A stretch of 64,000 bases of DNA, from contig JAFYQI010000001.1 of NCBI GenBank assembly GCA_017547175.1, positions 54,738-118,737 on the forward strand. The letters run 5' to 3'. Shown here in pieces: positions 38,122 through 47,289 of the stretch. How positions within the stretch are numbered: position 1 is the stretch's first letter; each line of letters begins with the position of its first letter. Made by a program: the position numbers and the translations under genes. The notes under the pieces are model-generated. The model was not told where the DNA came from. It saw only the letters and a program-made list of their open reading frames with translations, and searched no databases. This stretch comes from Alistipes sp. (lineage in GTDB: Bacteria; Bacteroidota; Bacteroidia; Bacteroidales; Rikenellaceae).

Positions 38122-39531
38122 ATGGCTATGTGTCAGTATCGAAATATTAATGACGAGTGTGGCGTATTCGGCATCTATGGTGTCGAGGATGCCGTGTCGC
38201 TGACCTATTACGGTCTCCATGCCTTGCAGCACCGTGGCCAGGAGGGTTGTGGAATTGTGAGTGTGGATGAGAATGCCGAGTTCCACCGCATTAAGGGTAA
38301 GGGCCTGGTAACGGAGGTCTTCAAGGGCGATGAGTTGCAGACCATGCAGGGTAAGATGGCGATCGGCCATGTGCTCTATACGGCTGCCGAGGGTAACCGC
38401 ATGGAGAATGTCCAGCCGCTCTTCTTCCACCACAATTCGGGCGATTTTGCCATTGCAAACAACGGTAAGCTGGTTAATGCAAGTGAATTGAAGGCCTATC
38501 TGGAGAAGCGCGGAAGCCTCTTCCAGTCGAGCTCCGACAGTGAGATTCTGGCTCACCTGATCAAGAAGGATTTCCGCGGTAACTGTCCCCGTATCGAGGC
38601 TATTCTCGATGCCCTGAATATGATGGAGGGTGCCTTTACGTTCCTGGTGATGACTTCGCGTCGCATTTATGCCTGCCGCGATAAGCACGGTCTGCATCCG
38701 TTGGCTATCGGTAAGCTGGGCGACGGTTATGTCGTAGCGAGCGAGACGTGTGCCTTCGACACGGTGGGTGCAGAGTATATCCGTGATGTGGAGCCCGGTG
38801 AGGTGATCACGATCGACCACCACGGCCTGCGCTCGAACCACTACTCGCAGTTCAAGCACCACCACATGTGCTCGATGGAGTATATCTATCTGGCGCGTCC
38901 GGATAGCGATATCGAGGGTTGCAACGTCCATGCCTACCGCAAGGAGTCGGGTAAGTTGCTCTTCAAGGAGGCTCCGGCCGATGCCGATATCGTAGTAGGT
39001 GTACCCGATTCGAGCCTCAGTGCCGCGATGGGTTATGCCGAGGCGAGCGGTCTGCCGTATGAGATGGGTCTTATTAAAAATAAGTATATCGGTCGCACCT
39101 TTATCCAGCCCACGCAGGCGCTGCGCGAGAAGGGTGTTCGCATGAAACTCTCGGCCGTGAGAACGATCGTTAAGGGTAAGCGTGTGGTGCTAGTCGATGA
39201 CTCGATCGTGCGCGGTACGACTTCGCGTCGCATCGTGACGATGCTCAAGGAGGCTGGTGCTACAGAGGTGCATGTGCGCATCGCCTCGCCCACGATGACC
39301 GAGCCCTGCTTCTACGGCGTGGATACGACGAGCTACGACGAGTTGATCTCGGCTCGTCTGTCGGTGCCCGAGGTGTGCAAGGCAATCGGTGCCGATTCGC
39401 TGGCCTTCCTCTCCGAAGAGTCGCTCTACAAGGCGGGTAACCGTCAGGAGCTCTGCACGGCCTGCTTCACGGGGCACTACCCGACGGCACTCTACCACAA
39501 CAGTGCAATTTGTAAGAAGTGTAAAAAATAA
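38122..39531 (+). CDS. purF: Amidophosphoribosyltransferase
   Basis: PurF commits PRPP to purine synthesis. The 469-residue protein begins with a short propeptide ending NDE, after which Cys12 or Cys13 in CGVFGIYG would become the N-terminal glutaminase nucleophile. [10 protein letters not shown] and the PRPP motif [17 protein letters not shown] follow. The C-terminal [10 protein letters not shown] and nearby cysteines resemble the Fe-S enzyme of Bacillus. The tail ends in CKKCKK. The start may be 38122 or 38128. Purine nucleotide feedback is known for the family. Confidence 0.95.
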   Translation: MAMCQYRNINDECGVFGIYGVEDAVSLTYYGLHALQHRGQEGCGIVSVDENAEFHRIKGKGLVTEVFKGDELQTMQGKMAIGHVLYTAAEGNRMENVQPLFFHHNSGDFAIANNGKLVNASELKAYLEKRGSLFQSSSDSEILAHLIKKDFRGNCPRIEAILDALNMMEGAFTFLVMTSRRIYACRDKHGLHPLAIGKLGDGYVVASETCAFDTVGAEYIRDVEPGEVITIDHHGLRSNHYSQFKHHHMCSMEYIYLARPDSDIEGCNVHAYRKESGKLLFKEAPADADIVVGVPDSSLSAAMGYAEASGLPYEMGLIKNKYIGRTFIQPTQALREKGVRMKLSAVRTIVKGKRVVLVDDSIVRGTTSRRIVTMLKEAGATEVHVRIASPTMTEPCFYGVDTTSYDELISARLSVPEVCKAIGADSLAFLSEESLYKAGNRQELCTACFTGHYPTALYHNSAICKKCKK

Positions 39532-39551
39532 CAATAAACGAGAATAAAACT

Positions 39552-40577
39552 ATGGCTCAATCTTATGAAAAGGCCGGTGTAAACCTGGAAGCCGGCTACG
39601 AAGTGGTGCGTCGCATCAAGAAACATGTCAGCTCGACGAATCGTCTGGGCGTGATGGGTAACATCGGCGCCTTTGGCGGTATGTTCGACCTCTCGGCCCT
39701 CAAGGTCGAGGAGCCCGTGCTGGTAAGCGGTACGGACGGTGTAGGTACGAAACTCAAGTTGGCTTTTGCCATCGATAAGCACGACACGATCGGTATCGAT
39801 GCCGTGGCTATGTGTGTAAACGACGTGTTGGCACAGGGTGCTGAGCCGCTCCTGTTCCTGGACTACGTAGCTGTAGGCAGCAACGAGCCGGCCAAGATCG
39901 AACAGATCGTAGCCGGTGTAGCCGAGGGTTGCCGTCAGGCAGGTTGCGCGCTGGTAGGTGGCGAGACGGCCGAGATGCCGGGCATGTACACCGAGGGTGA
40001 GTACGACATCGCCGGCTTCACGGTGGGTGTTGTGGAGAAGAAGAAGCTCATCGACGGCTCGAAGGTCAAGGTGGGTGACGTGCTGGTAGGTATCGCCTCG
40101 AGCGGTGTGCACTCGAACGGCTTCAGCCTGGTGCGCAAGGTGGTATCGGACAACAACCTTGATCTGATGAAGGAGTATGAGGAGCTACCCGGTATGCCGC
40201 TGGGTGAGAAGCTGCTGACCCCGACGCGCATCTACGTAAAGCAGGTGCTGGAGGTGATCCGCAACTGCGACGTTCACGGTATCAGCCACATCACCGGTGG
40301 CGGTTTCGACGAGAATATCCCCCGCATCCTGAAGGAGGGCCAGGGTATCGAGGTTACGGAGGGTTCGTGGGAGATTCTTCCCGTGTTCCGCGCCCTGGAG
40401 AAGTGGGGTGGTATTCCGCACCGCGAGATGTTCAACATCTTCAACATGGGTATCGGTATGGTGATCGCACTGGATGAGGCGGAGGCAGAGAAGGCTATCG
40501 AGATCCTCACGGCGCAGGGCGAGAAGGCTTCGGTCATTGGCCGTGTAACCGATACGGAGGGTGTTGTAATCCGCTAA
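39552..40577 (+). CDS. purM: Phosphoribosylformylglycinamidine cyclo-ligase
   Basis: PurM closes FGAM to AIR with ATP. The 341-residue protein has the PurM motifs [14 protein letters not shown] near residue 60, [25 protein letters not shown], and [13 protein letters not shown]. It follows purF by 20 nt and is co-oriented with purN 11 nt downstream. Confidence 0.95.
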   Translation: MAQSYEKAGVNLEAGYEVVRRIKKHVSSTNRLGVMGNIGAFGGMFDLSALKVEEPVLVSGTDGVGTKLKLAFAIDKHDTIGIDAVAMCVNDVLAQGAEPLLFLDYVAVGSNEPAKIEQIVAGVAEGCRQAGCALVGGETAEMPGMYTEGEYDIAGFTVGVVEKKKLIDGSKVKVGDVLVGIASSGVHSNGFSLVRKVVSDNNLDLMKEYEELPGMPLGEKLLTPTRIYVKQVLEVIRNCDVHGISHITGGGFDENIPRILKEGQGIEVTEGSWEILPVFRALEKWGGIPHREMFNIFNMGIGMVIALDEAEAEKAIEILTAQGEKASVIGRVTDTEGVVIR

Positions 40578-40588
40578 AAAAAAGAGAG

Positions 40589-41158
40589 GTGGAGCGTCGT
40601 ATAGCAGTCTTTGCCAGCGGTCGAGGGACTAACTTCGAGGCGATCGTTACGGCTGCGGAGCAGGGAGAGATTCCGGCTCGCGTGGTGTTGGTCGTTACGG
40701 ATAAACCCGAGGCCGAGGTGGTGGAGCGTGCCGCGCGACACGGTGTTCCCTGCATGACGTTTCGTCCGAAGGAGTTCGCCTCGAAGGCCGACTACGAGCG
40801 CGAAATCGTCGCACGTTGCCATGAGGCGGGTGTTGAGTTGATCTGCCTGGCCGGCTATATGCGTCTGGTGGGGGAGACCCTGCTCGAGGGCTATGCAGGT
40901 CGTATCATCAATATACACCCCTCGCTTTTGCCCGCATTCCGTGGCGCACACGCTATGGAGCAGGCATTGGAGGCGGGAGTGAAGGTCTTCGGTGTGACGA
41001 TCCACGAGGTCGATGCCTCGTTGGACGGTGGTCGGATTCTGGCCCAGCGTGCCTTTGAGTACGAGGGCAACGATTTGGCCGAGCTTGAACGACGAATCCA
41101 TCAGGTGGAATATCCTCTCTATATAGAGACCATACGAAAAATAATAACAAATACATAG
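40589..41158 (+). CDS. purN: Phosphoribosylglycinamide formyltransferase
   Basis: PurN transfers the formyl group from 10-formyl-THF to GAR. The 189-residue protein starts at a GTG (MERRIAVFASGRGTNFEAI) with an AAAGAGAGG stretch just before it, a rare Shine-Dalgarno-like site in this window. Active-site blocks IINIHPSLLPAFRGAHAMEQ and GVTIHEVDASLDGGRIL are intact. It needs the formyl donor made through FolD, encoded downstream. Confidence 0.94.
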   Translation: MERRIAVFASGRGTNFEAIVTAAEQGEIPARVVLVVTDKPEAEVVERAARHGVPCMTFRPKEFASKADYEREIVARCHEAGVELICLAGYMRLVGETLLEGYAGRIINIHPSLLPAFRGAHAMEQALEAGVKVFGVTIHEVDASLDGGRILAQRAFEYEGNDLAELERRIHQVEYPLYIETIRKIITNT

Positions 41159-41164
41159 CATACA

Positions 41165-42694
41165 ATGAGAGCATTAGTAAGTGTAAGCGACAAGCGTGGC
41201 GTGGTGGACTTTGCCAAGGGTCTGCGTGCGCTGGGCTGGGAGGTGATCGCCACGGGCGGTACGATGAAGCTGCTGCAGGATAGCGGCGTAGAGGTAATCA
41301 ACATCAGCGACGTAACGGGTTTCCCCGAGATCTGTGACGGTCGCGTAAAGACCCTGCACCCGAAGGTACACGGTGGTCTGCTGGGGCGTCGTGACGATGA
41401 GAGCCACCTCAAGGCGCTGAAGGAGAACGAGATCGAGTTTATCGACCTGGTTTGTGTAAACCTCTATCCCTTCCGTCAGACGATCGAGAAGGAGGGTGTA
41501 ACGATTGAGGAGGCCATCGAGAATATCGACATCGGCGGTCCGTCGATGTTGCGCTCGGCTGCCAAGAACTGGAACGACGTGACGGTGGTTTGCCACCCCG
41601 AGGACTACGAGCAGATTCTGGCCGAGATCGGTGAGCATGGCAACACGAAGAAGGAGACGCGTCTGCAGCTCTCGGCCAAGGCCTACACCCACACGGCTCA
41701 GTACGATGCCATGATCGCTACCTACATGCGCAAGCAGGCCGGTCTGAACGAGAAGCTCTTCCTGGAGTTCGACCTGAAGCAGTCGTTGCGTTATGGTGAG
41801 AACCCCCACCAGGATGCCATGTTCTACGCCGAGAAGGAGGCTGTGTCGTTCTCGCTGGCTTCGGCCAAGCAGCTGCACGGCAAGGAGTTGTCGTACAACA
41901 ACATCCAGGACGCCAACGCAGCCCTGGCCATCGTGCGTGAGTTCGATGCTCCGTTCTGCGTAGGTTTGAAGCACATGAACCCCTGTGGTGCCGCCATCGG
42001 TAAGGATGTCGTAGAGGCTTGGACGAAGGCTTATGAGGCCGACAAGGTGTCGATCTTCGGTGGTATTGTAGCCGTAAACCGTCCTCTGACGAAGGAGGTT
42101 GCCGAGCTGATGAAGCCCATCTTCCTGGAGATCATCATGGCTCCGAAGTTTGAGGAGGGTGCTCTGGAGGTGCTCACCACGAAGAAGAATCTGCGCCTCG
42201 TGGAGGTGGATATGACTAAGGATGACACGACCAAGAAGCAGTATGTAAGCGTACGCGGTGGTCTGTTGGTGCAGAACCTCGATACGCAGACGAAGGATGT
42301 AACGGCCGATATGTGCGTTACGGAGAAGCAGCCCTCGGAGCAGGATCTCGTAGATCTGAACTTCGGCTGGCGCGTAGTGAAGCACGTGAAGTCGAATGCC
42401 ATTGCTGTCGTGAAGGATGGCGTGACGCTCGGCGTAGGTGCTGGTCAGATGAACCGCGTAGGTTCGGCCGAGATCGCCCTGAAGCAGGCCAAGGCTGCCG
42501 GCGTGACGGAGGGTCTGGTGCTGGCATCGGATGCCTTCTTCCCCTTCGATGACTGCGTAACGCTCGCTGCCGAGTATGGCGTAACGGCAATCGTTCAGCC
42601 CGGTGGTTCGGTACGTGACGAGGATTCGATCAAGAAGTGCAACGAGCTGGGTATCTCGATGGTATTCACCGGTATGCGCCACTTTAAGCATTAG
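41165..42694 (+). CDS. purH: Bifunctional AICAR formyltransferase/IMP cyclohydrolase
   Basis: PurH performs the last two steps to IMP. The 509-residue protein has an N-terminal MGS-like cyclohydrolase domain (SVSDKRGVVDFAKGL, ATGGT, RVKTLHPKVHGG) and a C-terminal transformylase domain with GLKHMNPCGAAIG and the final SDAFFPFDD and AIVQPGGSVRDED blocks. It follows purN by 6 nt. Its last codons form the 5' arm of a perfect 15-bp hairpin. Confidence 0.96.
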   Translation: MRALVSVSDKRGVVDFAKGLRALGWEVIATGGTMKLLQDSGVEVINISDVTGFPEICDGRVKTLHPKVHGGLLGRRDDESHLKALKENEIEFIDLVCVNLYPFRQTIEKEGVTIEEAIENIDIGGPSMLRSAAKNWNDVTVVCHPEDYEQILAEIGEHGNTKKETRLQLSAKAYTHTAQYDAMIATYMRKQAGLNEKLFLEFDLKQSLRYGENPHQDAMFYAEKEAVSFSLASAKQLHGKELSYNNIQDANAALAIVREFDAPFCVGLKHMNPCGAAIGKDVVEAWTKAYEADKVSIFGGIVAVNRPLTKEVAELMKPIFLEIIMAPKFEEGALEVLTTKKNLRLVEVDMTKDDTTKKQYVSVRGGLLVQNLDTQTKDVTADMCVTEKQPSEQDLVDLNFGWRVVKHVKSNAIAVVKDGVTLGVGAGQMNRVGSAEIALKQAKAAGVTEGLVLASDAFFPFDDCVTLAAEYGVTAIVQPGGSVRDEDSIKKCNELGISMVFTGMRHFKH

Positions 42695-42717
42695 GATTTC
42701 GTATCCTAATGCTTAAA
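42683..42717 (+). repeat. Perfect 15-bp hairpin over the purH stop codon
   Basis: TTTAAGCATTAGGAT pairs perfectly with ATCCTAATGCTTAAA around TTCGT. The purH stop lies in the 5' arm. A following A run rather than T run argues against a plus-strand terminator; it may be a 3'-end stabiliser. Confidence 0.75.
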
Positions 42718-42840
42718 AAAGTTGCCTAAAAAGGTGATTTCTGCGTTACGCTCCTCCTCGAAATCCTCACATACGCCCAGTATGCTGCGGTTTCTCGGAG
42801 TTCGCAAGCCTTGAAATCCCTCTTTTTATCCAACTTTTTA
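42713..42840 (+). repeat. Palindromic element family A, copy 3 (purH-purD)
   Basis: The best-preserved copy. Outer halves AAAAAGTTG and CAACTTTTT, then AAAAAGGTGATTTC with GAAATCCCTCTTTTT, an inner GCTCCTCCTCGAAATCC with GGTTTCTCGGAG, and a CATACGCCCAGTATG centre. Confidence 0.85.
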
Positions 42841-42880
42841 GGTGTGTGAGAAATTGTATAAATAAAGGAATATCTAACAT

Positions 42881-44128
42881 ATGAAAGTTCTTGTTATAGG
42901 GTCTGGTGGTCGTGAGCATGCGATTGTTGATGCTTTGACCCGCTCGCCGCAGGTCGAGAAGATCTTTGCCGCTCCGGGTAATGCCGGTATGGCTGCTCAG
43001 GCCGAGTGCGTAGCGATTCGTGAGACCGAGATCGAGAAGCTGGCCGCCTTTGCCGAGGAGCAGGGTGTGGAGTTGACGGTCGTAGGTCCCGAGGTGGCGC
43101 TGGCTGCCGGTGTGGCCGACTGTTTCAAGCAGAAGGGTCTGCGTATCTTTGGCCCCTCGAAGGCTGCAGCCCGCATCGAGTCGAGCAAGGAGTTTGCCAA
43201 GGAGCTGATGGCGAAATATAACATCCCGACGGCCGGTTTTAAGGCCTTCACCGACTATCAGGAGGCTAAGGCCTATGTCGAGAGCCGTCCGCTGCCCGCC
43301 GTGCTGAAGTATGACGGTCTGGCTGCCGGTAAGGGTGTAGTGATTGCCCAGACGATGGAGGAGGCTGACGAGGCCCTGAAAGATATGTTGCTCGACACGA
43401 AGTTCGGTCAGGGCAAGGTGGTTGTGGAGGATTTCCTCACCGGCCCCGAGTTCTCGTTCATGTGCTTTGTTTCGGGTGAGAAGGTGTGGCCGATGCAGTT
43501 GGCCCAGGACCACAAGCGCGCCTACGACGGCGACAAGGGTCCCAATACGGGTGGTATGGGTGCCTATTCGCCCCTGCCGTTCGTGACGAAGGAGGATGAG
43601 GAGTATGCCTTGAACGAGGTGCTGAAGCCTGTGGCTGCTGCCATGGTTAAGGAGGGTTGCCCCTTTGAGGGTGTGCTCTACGGTGGTCTGATGAAGACCC
43701 CCGATGGCGTGAAGGTCATCGAGTTCAATGCCCGCTTTGGTGACCCCGAAACGGAGGTGGTACTGCCCCGTTTGAAGAGCGACATCGTCGATATCTTCTG
43801 CGCCGTGGCCGACCATACGGATACGGAGCTCGAGTGGCACGATTTCATGACCCTCGGTATCGTCCTCGCCTCGAAGGGCTACCCGGGTGACTACAAGAAG
43901 GGTGTCGTGATCGGCGGCCTGGACCAGGTGGAGGGTACGCTCTACCACATGGGTACGAAGGCCGAGGGTGAGCAGATCCTCACGAACGGTGGTCGTGTGC
44001 TCTTCGTAGTGGGTAAGGGTGCTACGCTTGACGAGGCACGCCAGAATGCCCTTGCAGATGTGGCACGTGTGGAGTGTGACAACCTCTTCCACCGCACCGA
44101 CATTGGTCACTATGTGTTTGACAAATAA
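42881..44128 (+). CDS. purD: Phosphoribosylamine-glycine ligase
   Basis: PurD (GARS) joins phosphoribosylamine and glycine. The 415-residue ATP-grasp enzyme has the N-terminal GSGGREHAI loop, FGPSKAAARIESSK, the ATP segment LKYDGLAAGKGVVIA and the family signature FNARFGDPE. All are intact and the length is normal. It is separated from purH by the family A repeat and lies 12 nt before folD. Confidence 0.95.
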   Translation: MKVLVIGSGGREHAIVDALTRSPQVEKIFAAPGNAGMAAQAECVAIRETEIEKLAAFAEEQGVELTVVGPEVALAAGVADCFKQKGLRIFGPSKAAARIESSKEFAKELMAKYNIPTAGFKAFTDYQEAKAYVESRPLPAVLKYDGLAAGKGVVIAQTMEEADEALKDMLLDTKFGQGKVVVEDFLTGPEFSFMCFVSGEKVWPMQLAQDHKRAYDGDKGPNTGGMGAYSPLPFVTKEDEEYALNEVLKPVAAAMVKEGCPFEGVLYGGLMKTPDGVKVIEFNARFGDPETEVVLPRLKSDIVDIFCAVADHTDTELEWHDFMTLGIVLASKGYPGDYKKGVVIGGLDQVEGTLYHMGTKAEGEQILTNGGRVLFVVGKGATLDEARQNALADVARVECDNLFHRTDIGHYVFDK

Positions 44129-44140
44129 AACAAGAACGAT

Positions 44141-44986
44141 ATGATTATCAGTGGTAAAGAACTGTCGGCCAAGATGAAGGCCGCCATGGCCGAGGAGGTG
44201 AAAACCTTCCCCGAGAAGTACGGCCGTGTACCGCATTTGGTGGTGATCCTGGTGGGCGATAACCCGGCCAGCGTGTCGTATGTAACGGGTAAGGCCAAGG
44301 CCTCGGAAGAGGTGGGTATCAAGAACTCGACGATTCGTCGCGAAGCTACGATCTCGGAGGAGGAGCTCTTGGGCCTCATCGCCGAGCTCAATGCCGACGA
44401 TACGGTCGATGGTATCCTGGTGCAGCTCCCCCTCCCGAAGCACATCTCGGAGGATAAGGTGATTGCCGCCATCGACGTGAAGAAGGACGTGGACGGTTTC
44501 CACCCCGCCAACGTGGCCGCGTTGTGGCAGAAGCAGCCCTGCACGCTCCCCTGCACCCCGAAGGGTATTATCCGCATGATGCAGACCGCAGGTGTGGAGA
44601 TGGCCGGTAAGGAGGCCGTGGTGATTGGTCGCTCGAACATCGTGGGCCTGCCCGTGTCGAAGCTTCTGCTGGATCAGAACGCAACGGTCACGATCGCCCA
44701 CAGCCGCACGAAGAACCTCGCTGAGGTGACCCGCCGTGCCGAGATCCTGGTGGTGGCCATCGGTCGCCCGAAGTTCGTTACGGCCGACATGGTGTCGGAG
44801 GGTGCCGTGGTAATCGACGTCGGTGTGAACCGCGATCCCGAGACGGGTAAGCTCTGCGGTGATGTTGATTTCGCCGCTATCGAGCCCAAGGCTTCGGTTA
44901 TCACCCCTGTCCCCGGTGGTGTAGGTCCGATGACGATTACCTGCTTGATGGAGAATACGATCGAGTGTTTCCTCAAAAGCCGTTAG
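44141..44986 (+). CDS. folD: Bifunctional methylenetetrahydrofolate dehydrogenase/cyclohydrolase
   Basis: FolD interconverts methylene-, methenyl- and 10-formyl-THF, supplying formyl groups to PurN and PurH. The 281-residue protein has SVSYVTGKAKASEEVGI with the catalytic Lys and Tyr, GILVQLPLPKH, the NADP loop VVIGRSNIVGLPVSKLL and the PVPGGVGPMT signature. Placement directly after purD makes functional sense. Its final codons overlap the start of a large palindrome. Confidence 0.95.
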   Translation: MIISGKELSAKMKAAMAEEVKTFPEKYGRVPHLVVILVGDNPASVSYVTGKAKASEEVGIKNSTIRREATISEEELLGLIAELNADDTVDGILVQLPLPKHISEDKVIAAIDVKKDVDGFHPANVAALWQKQPCTLPCTPKGIIRMMQTAGVEMAGKEAVVIGRSNIVGLPVSKLLLDQNATVTIAHSRTKNLAEVTRRAEILVVAIGRPKFVTADMVSEGAVVIDVGVNRDPETGKLCGDVDFAAIEPKASVITPVPGGVGPMTITCLMENTIECFLKSR

Positions 44987-45140
44987 AACGGTTCTTTTGG
45001 CGTTAAACTTCAATCCCGAAGTCCGCAACATACGGAGACGTATGTGAGGAACTTCGGGATTTCGTTTGCTTAAAAATAGCGCGTTCTAACGACTTTTGAC
45101 ACGTCTCTTTTCGCCACTACGCAAGCCTAAAAATTGCCTT
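44974..45140 (+). repeat. Nested palindrome after folD, family A-related
   Basis: Inner arms AATCCCGAAGT and ACTTCGGGATT surround CATACGGAGACGTATG. Outer arms TCAAAAGCCGTTAGAACG and CGTTCTAACGACTTTTG pair across 45082-45101. GCAAGCCTAAA near the end matches copy 2. It begins inside the last folD codons. Confidence 0.7.
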
Positions 45141-45170
45141 GTTATCCAGGATTTAGCTGGTTGTAACATA

Positions 45171-45209
45171 AAAATCCCCGTCGTCGAAAGACTGCGGGGA
45201 TTTTGTTTT
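45171..45209. terminator. Terminator for the leftward membrane-protein gene
   Basis: AAAATCCCCG pairs with CGGGGATTTT; the loop has additional pairing. It serves the gene ending at 45215 and could also stop rightward transcripts. Confidence 0.75.
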
Positions 45210-45214
45210 AGGAC

Positions 45215-45658
45215 TTAGATGGTTTTCGGTTTTTGAATGAGTCGCACCACGAGTGATATGCAATAGACTGCACATCCCCAGATAGGAGCGATTACGGCTG
45301 CCATTAATCCACCGGATATGACCACAGGTGAAATGTCTGCTGTCTGCATCAGTACCGAGTTAGCTTGGAATATACCGACCAGGAAACTAACAATGCCGAG
45401 CATAAGTGCCAGCAATCCCAGTTCCTTGACACGCGAGGGCATCCTCCAAGCGGCCAAAAATACTCCCACTAAGCAGAGCGTGATCAGTGACATGAAGAGA
45501 GGGTTACCTGCGCAATAGATCTCAAAGAGCGAGAATTGAGGAACCGCCACTGCATCGTGTAAGGTGACCTCTATCTGCTCGGTTACACGGGATGCCTCTT
45601 GCGCCTGGGCGGTCATCAAGAAAAGAGGTGCAACGAGGATGATCAATAACTTTTTCAT
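45215..45658 (-). CDS. Membrane protein with signal peptide, possibly MotA/TolQ/ExbB-like
   Basis: A 147-residue protein with a Sec signal ending AQAQ, a short periplasmic part and three transmembrane helices (about residues 52-70, 77-98 and 112-136). The last helix pair with GGLMAAVIAPIWGCAVYCISL loosely resembles the small proton-channel (TolQ/ExbB) proteins of Bacteroidetes, but I cannot assign it firmly. No ExbD or TonB gene is adjacent. The start at 45658 (MKKLLIILV) is picked because it opens the signal peptide. It is divergent from the LytTR gene. Confidence 0.6.
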   Translation of the reverse strand: MKKLLIILVAPLFLMTAQAQEASRVTEQIEVTLHDAVAVPQFSLFEIYCAGNPLFMSLITLCLVGVFLAAWRMPSRVKELGLLALMLGIVSFLVGIFQANSVLMQTADISPVVISGGLMAAVIAPIWGCAVYCISLVVRLIQKPKTI

Positions 45659-45708
45659 CGTTTTGTGTGTTAGGTTTGACATTACGTATTTTAGGAATTC
45701 CGCTACTG

Positions 45709-45740
45709 CAAAGATAGGGTGCAAGGGGCTGTTTTTGCAA
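45709..45740 (-). promoter_or_regulatory. Promoter of the membrane-protein gene
   Basis: Minus-strand TTG (45738-45740), a 21-nt spacer and TATCTTTG (45709-45716). Confidence 0.55.
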
Positions 45741-45744
45741 GGTC

Positions 45745-45790
45745 GAATCCCCCAAGAGGGGTGTTAAATCCCCCGTTTAGGGGTGTGCAG
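45745..45790. repeat. C/G-rich Bacteroidetes-type intergenic repeat
   Basis: CCCCCAAGAGGGG and CCCCCGTTTAGGGG units in the divergent promoter region. Confidence 0.5.
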
Positions 45791-45792
45791 GC

Positions 45793-45822
45793 TTTGTCGA
45801 AACCCTTTTTTAACTATCTTTG
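45793..45822 (+). promoter_or_regulatory. Promoter of the LytTR gene
   Basis: TTTG at 45793-45796, an 18-nt spacer and TATCTTTG at 45815-45822, ending 10 nt before the ATG. Confidence 0.65.
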
Positions 45823-45832
45823 TAACGTGCGA

Positions 45833-46522
45833 ATGCTTTTCACGATATTCTATTGGGCGGTATGTCTTGTCGTGCTGGCGGTGATTCTTTCATCGCTCGG
45901 CTATGACTTTTTCGCCTCCATGTTCGTTGGATCGATGTTTCTGCCCGGACTGTTGATGATCAAATACTTTGTGCCTCAAATCTCTTTCCGCTCCCTTGCT
46001 CAAGGGTTGCTGAATGCGTTTTGGTTGGCCGCGGCAGTGCTGGTGCTGACCTATTTGCTGTTGTTTGTGGTCAATTACTATTTGGAGGTTGGGCTCTTTG
46101 GTAATATGAATTTTCCGCCCCTGCTGAGCAATCCGATCTTTATTCTTTTTGTCTTGGCAGCCTTGGCTCTTCCCGAACATCTGCTGGATAATTACCTGAA
46201 AGCGCGCGAGGCGGCTCGTCCTCAAACGGTCGAATTTATCTCCGAACGACGGCATGTTACCCTCTCGACGGAGGAGATTTGCTACATCGAGTCGCTCGAT
46301 AACGAGGTGGTGGTGCATACGATCTCAGGCGAAGAGTTGCGTACGCGCACGCCGATTTCACGATGGGAGGCGACGCTCAACGAGTTGCACTTTGTGCGTA
46401 TTCACCGTGCCTATATCGTGCAACGAAATCTCCTACTTCGCATATCGCGTACCGAGGTTGAGCTCAAGGAGGTGACGCTTCCCGTGTCGCGTAAATATGC
46501 CGAGCGACTGAATAGCCTTTAG
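45833..46522 (+). CDS. Membrane-anchored LytTR-family transcriptional regulator
   Basis: A 229-residue protein with four transmembrane helices in the first 120 residues and a C-terminal LytTR DNA-binding domain (about 130-229). The LytTR part has VTLSTEEICYIESLDNEVVVHT, the ELRTRTPISRWEATL stretch and the FVRIHRAYIVQRN segment. Membrane-bound LytTR regulators lack a receiver domain and sense unknown signals. The ATG at 45833 is supported by the promoter; an upstream GTG would lie at or before the transcript start. Targets are unknown, though the divergent membrane-protein gene is a natural candidate. Confidence 0.88.
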   Translation: MLFTIFYWAVCLVVLAVILSSLGYDFFASMFVGSMFLPGLLMIKYFVPQISFRSLAQGLLNAFWLAAAVLVLTYLLLFVVNYYLEVGLFGNMNFPPLLSNPIFILFVLAALALPEHLLDNYLKAREAARPQTVEFISERRHVTLSTEEICYIESLDNEVVVHTISGEELRTRTPISRWEATLNELHFVRIHRAYIVQRNLLLRISRTEVELKEVTLPVSRKYAERLNSL

Positions 46523-46600
46523 CCACCCTTATCGCCCTTAGCCCCTTTTTGCGATTTTGGTATTGCTTTTGCACGACGCAACAGCAAATACCAATGACCT

Positions 46601-47206
46601 ATGGCACACACCTTTTTGGATGCGGTGGCCGCACGGCGCACCTGCTATGATTTGGATGGTGACATTCCCATTCCCGAAAAGCGCATCGAGCAAATGATCG
46701 ATCAACTCCTGCTCACCGTTCCCTCGGCCTTCAACGGCCAATCAACCCGCCTTGTGCTACTGCTCGGCACGCACCACTACACCTTGTGGCATATCGTCAA
46801 GGAGACCCTGCGTCCGCTTCTCTCCGAAGAACGTTTCGTGCAGACGGCACGCAAGATTGAGAGCTCCTTCGCGTCGGGTTTTGGTACGGTTCTCTTCTTT
46901 GAGGATTGGCAGGTGGTCGAGGCGCAGCAACAACGCTTTCCCCTCTATGCCGACCACATGGAGGAGTACACGCTCCAAACCTCGGCCATGCACCAATTTG
47001 CCCTCTGGACCGCCCTGGCCGACGAGGGGATCGGAGCCTCGTTGCAGCACTACAATCCGCTCATTGACGAGGCGGTGCACCACCGCTGGGCCATTGACCC
47101 CTCGTGGCGCCTGATGGCTCAAATGCCTTTCGGAATTCCGCTCTCCGCACCCGAAGCCAAGGAGCAGCATGTGCCCCTGGCGGCACGGCGATTCTTCTAT
47201 AAATAA
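46601..47206 (+). CDS. Nitroreductase-family protein (Frm2-like)
   Basis: A 201-residue FMN-dependent oxidoreductase of the nitroreductase superfamily. It begins FLDAVAARRTCYDL, the FMN-phosphate-binding RRT/S segment, and continues with VPSAFNGQSTRLVLLLG and the DEGIGASLQHYNPL block near residue 145. The layout and EQHVPLAARRF end resemble the Frm2/Hbn1-like subgroup. The physiological substrate is unknown. It stands alone, rightward, and ends at a shared terminator with mdh. Confidence 0.88.
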   Translation: MAHTFLDAVAARRTCYDLDGDIPIPEKRIEQMIDQLLLTVPSAFNGQSTRLVLLLGTHHYTLWHIVKETLRPLLSEERFVQTARKIESSFASGFGTVLFFEDWQVVEAQQQRFPLYADHMEEYTLQTSAMHQFALWTALADEGIGASLQHYNPLIDEAVHHRWAIDPSWRLMAQMPFGIPLSAPEAKEQHVPLAARRFFYK

Positions 47207-47235
47207 AGAAGCTCTTGTTGTACACCTTCTACAAA

Positions 47236-47276
47236 GAAAATGGGGTTGCCCTCTGGACAACCCCATTCTTTTTTGC
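47236..47276. terminator. Bidirectional intrinsic terminator
   Basis: GAAAATGGGGTTG pairs with CAACCCCATTCTT (one mismatch or wobble), followed by a T run, between the convergent nitroreductase and mdh genes. Confidence 0.85.
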
Positions 47277-47289
47277 CTATCGGGCCGGA

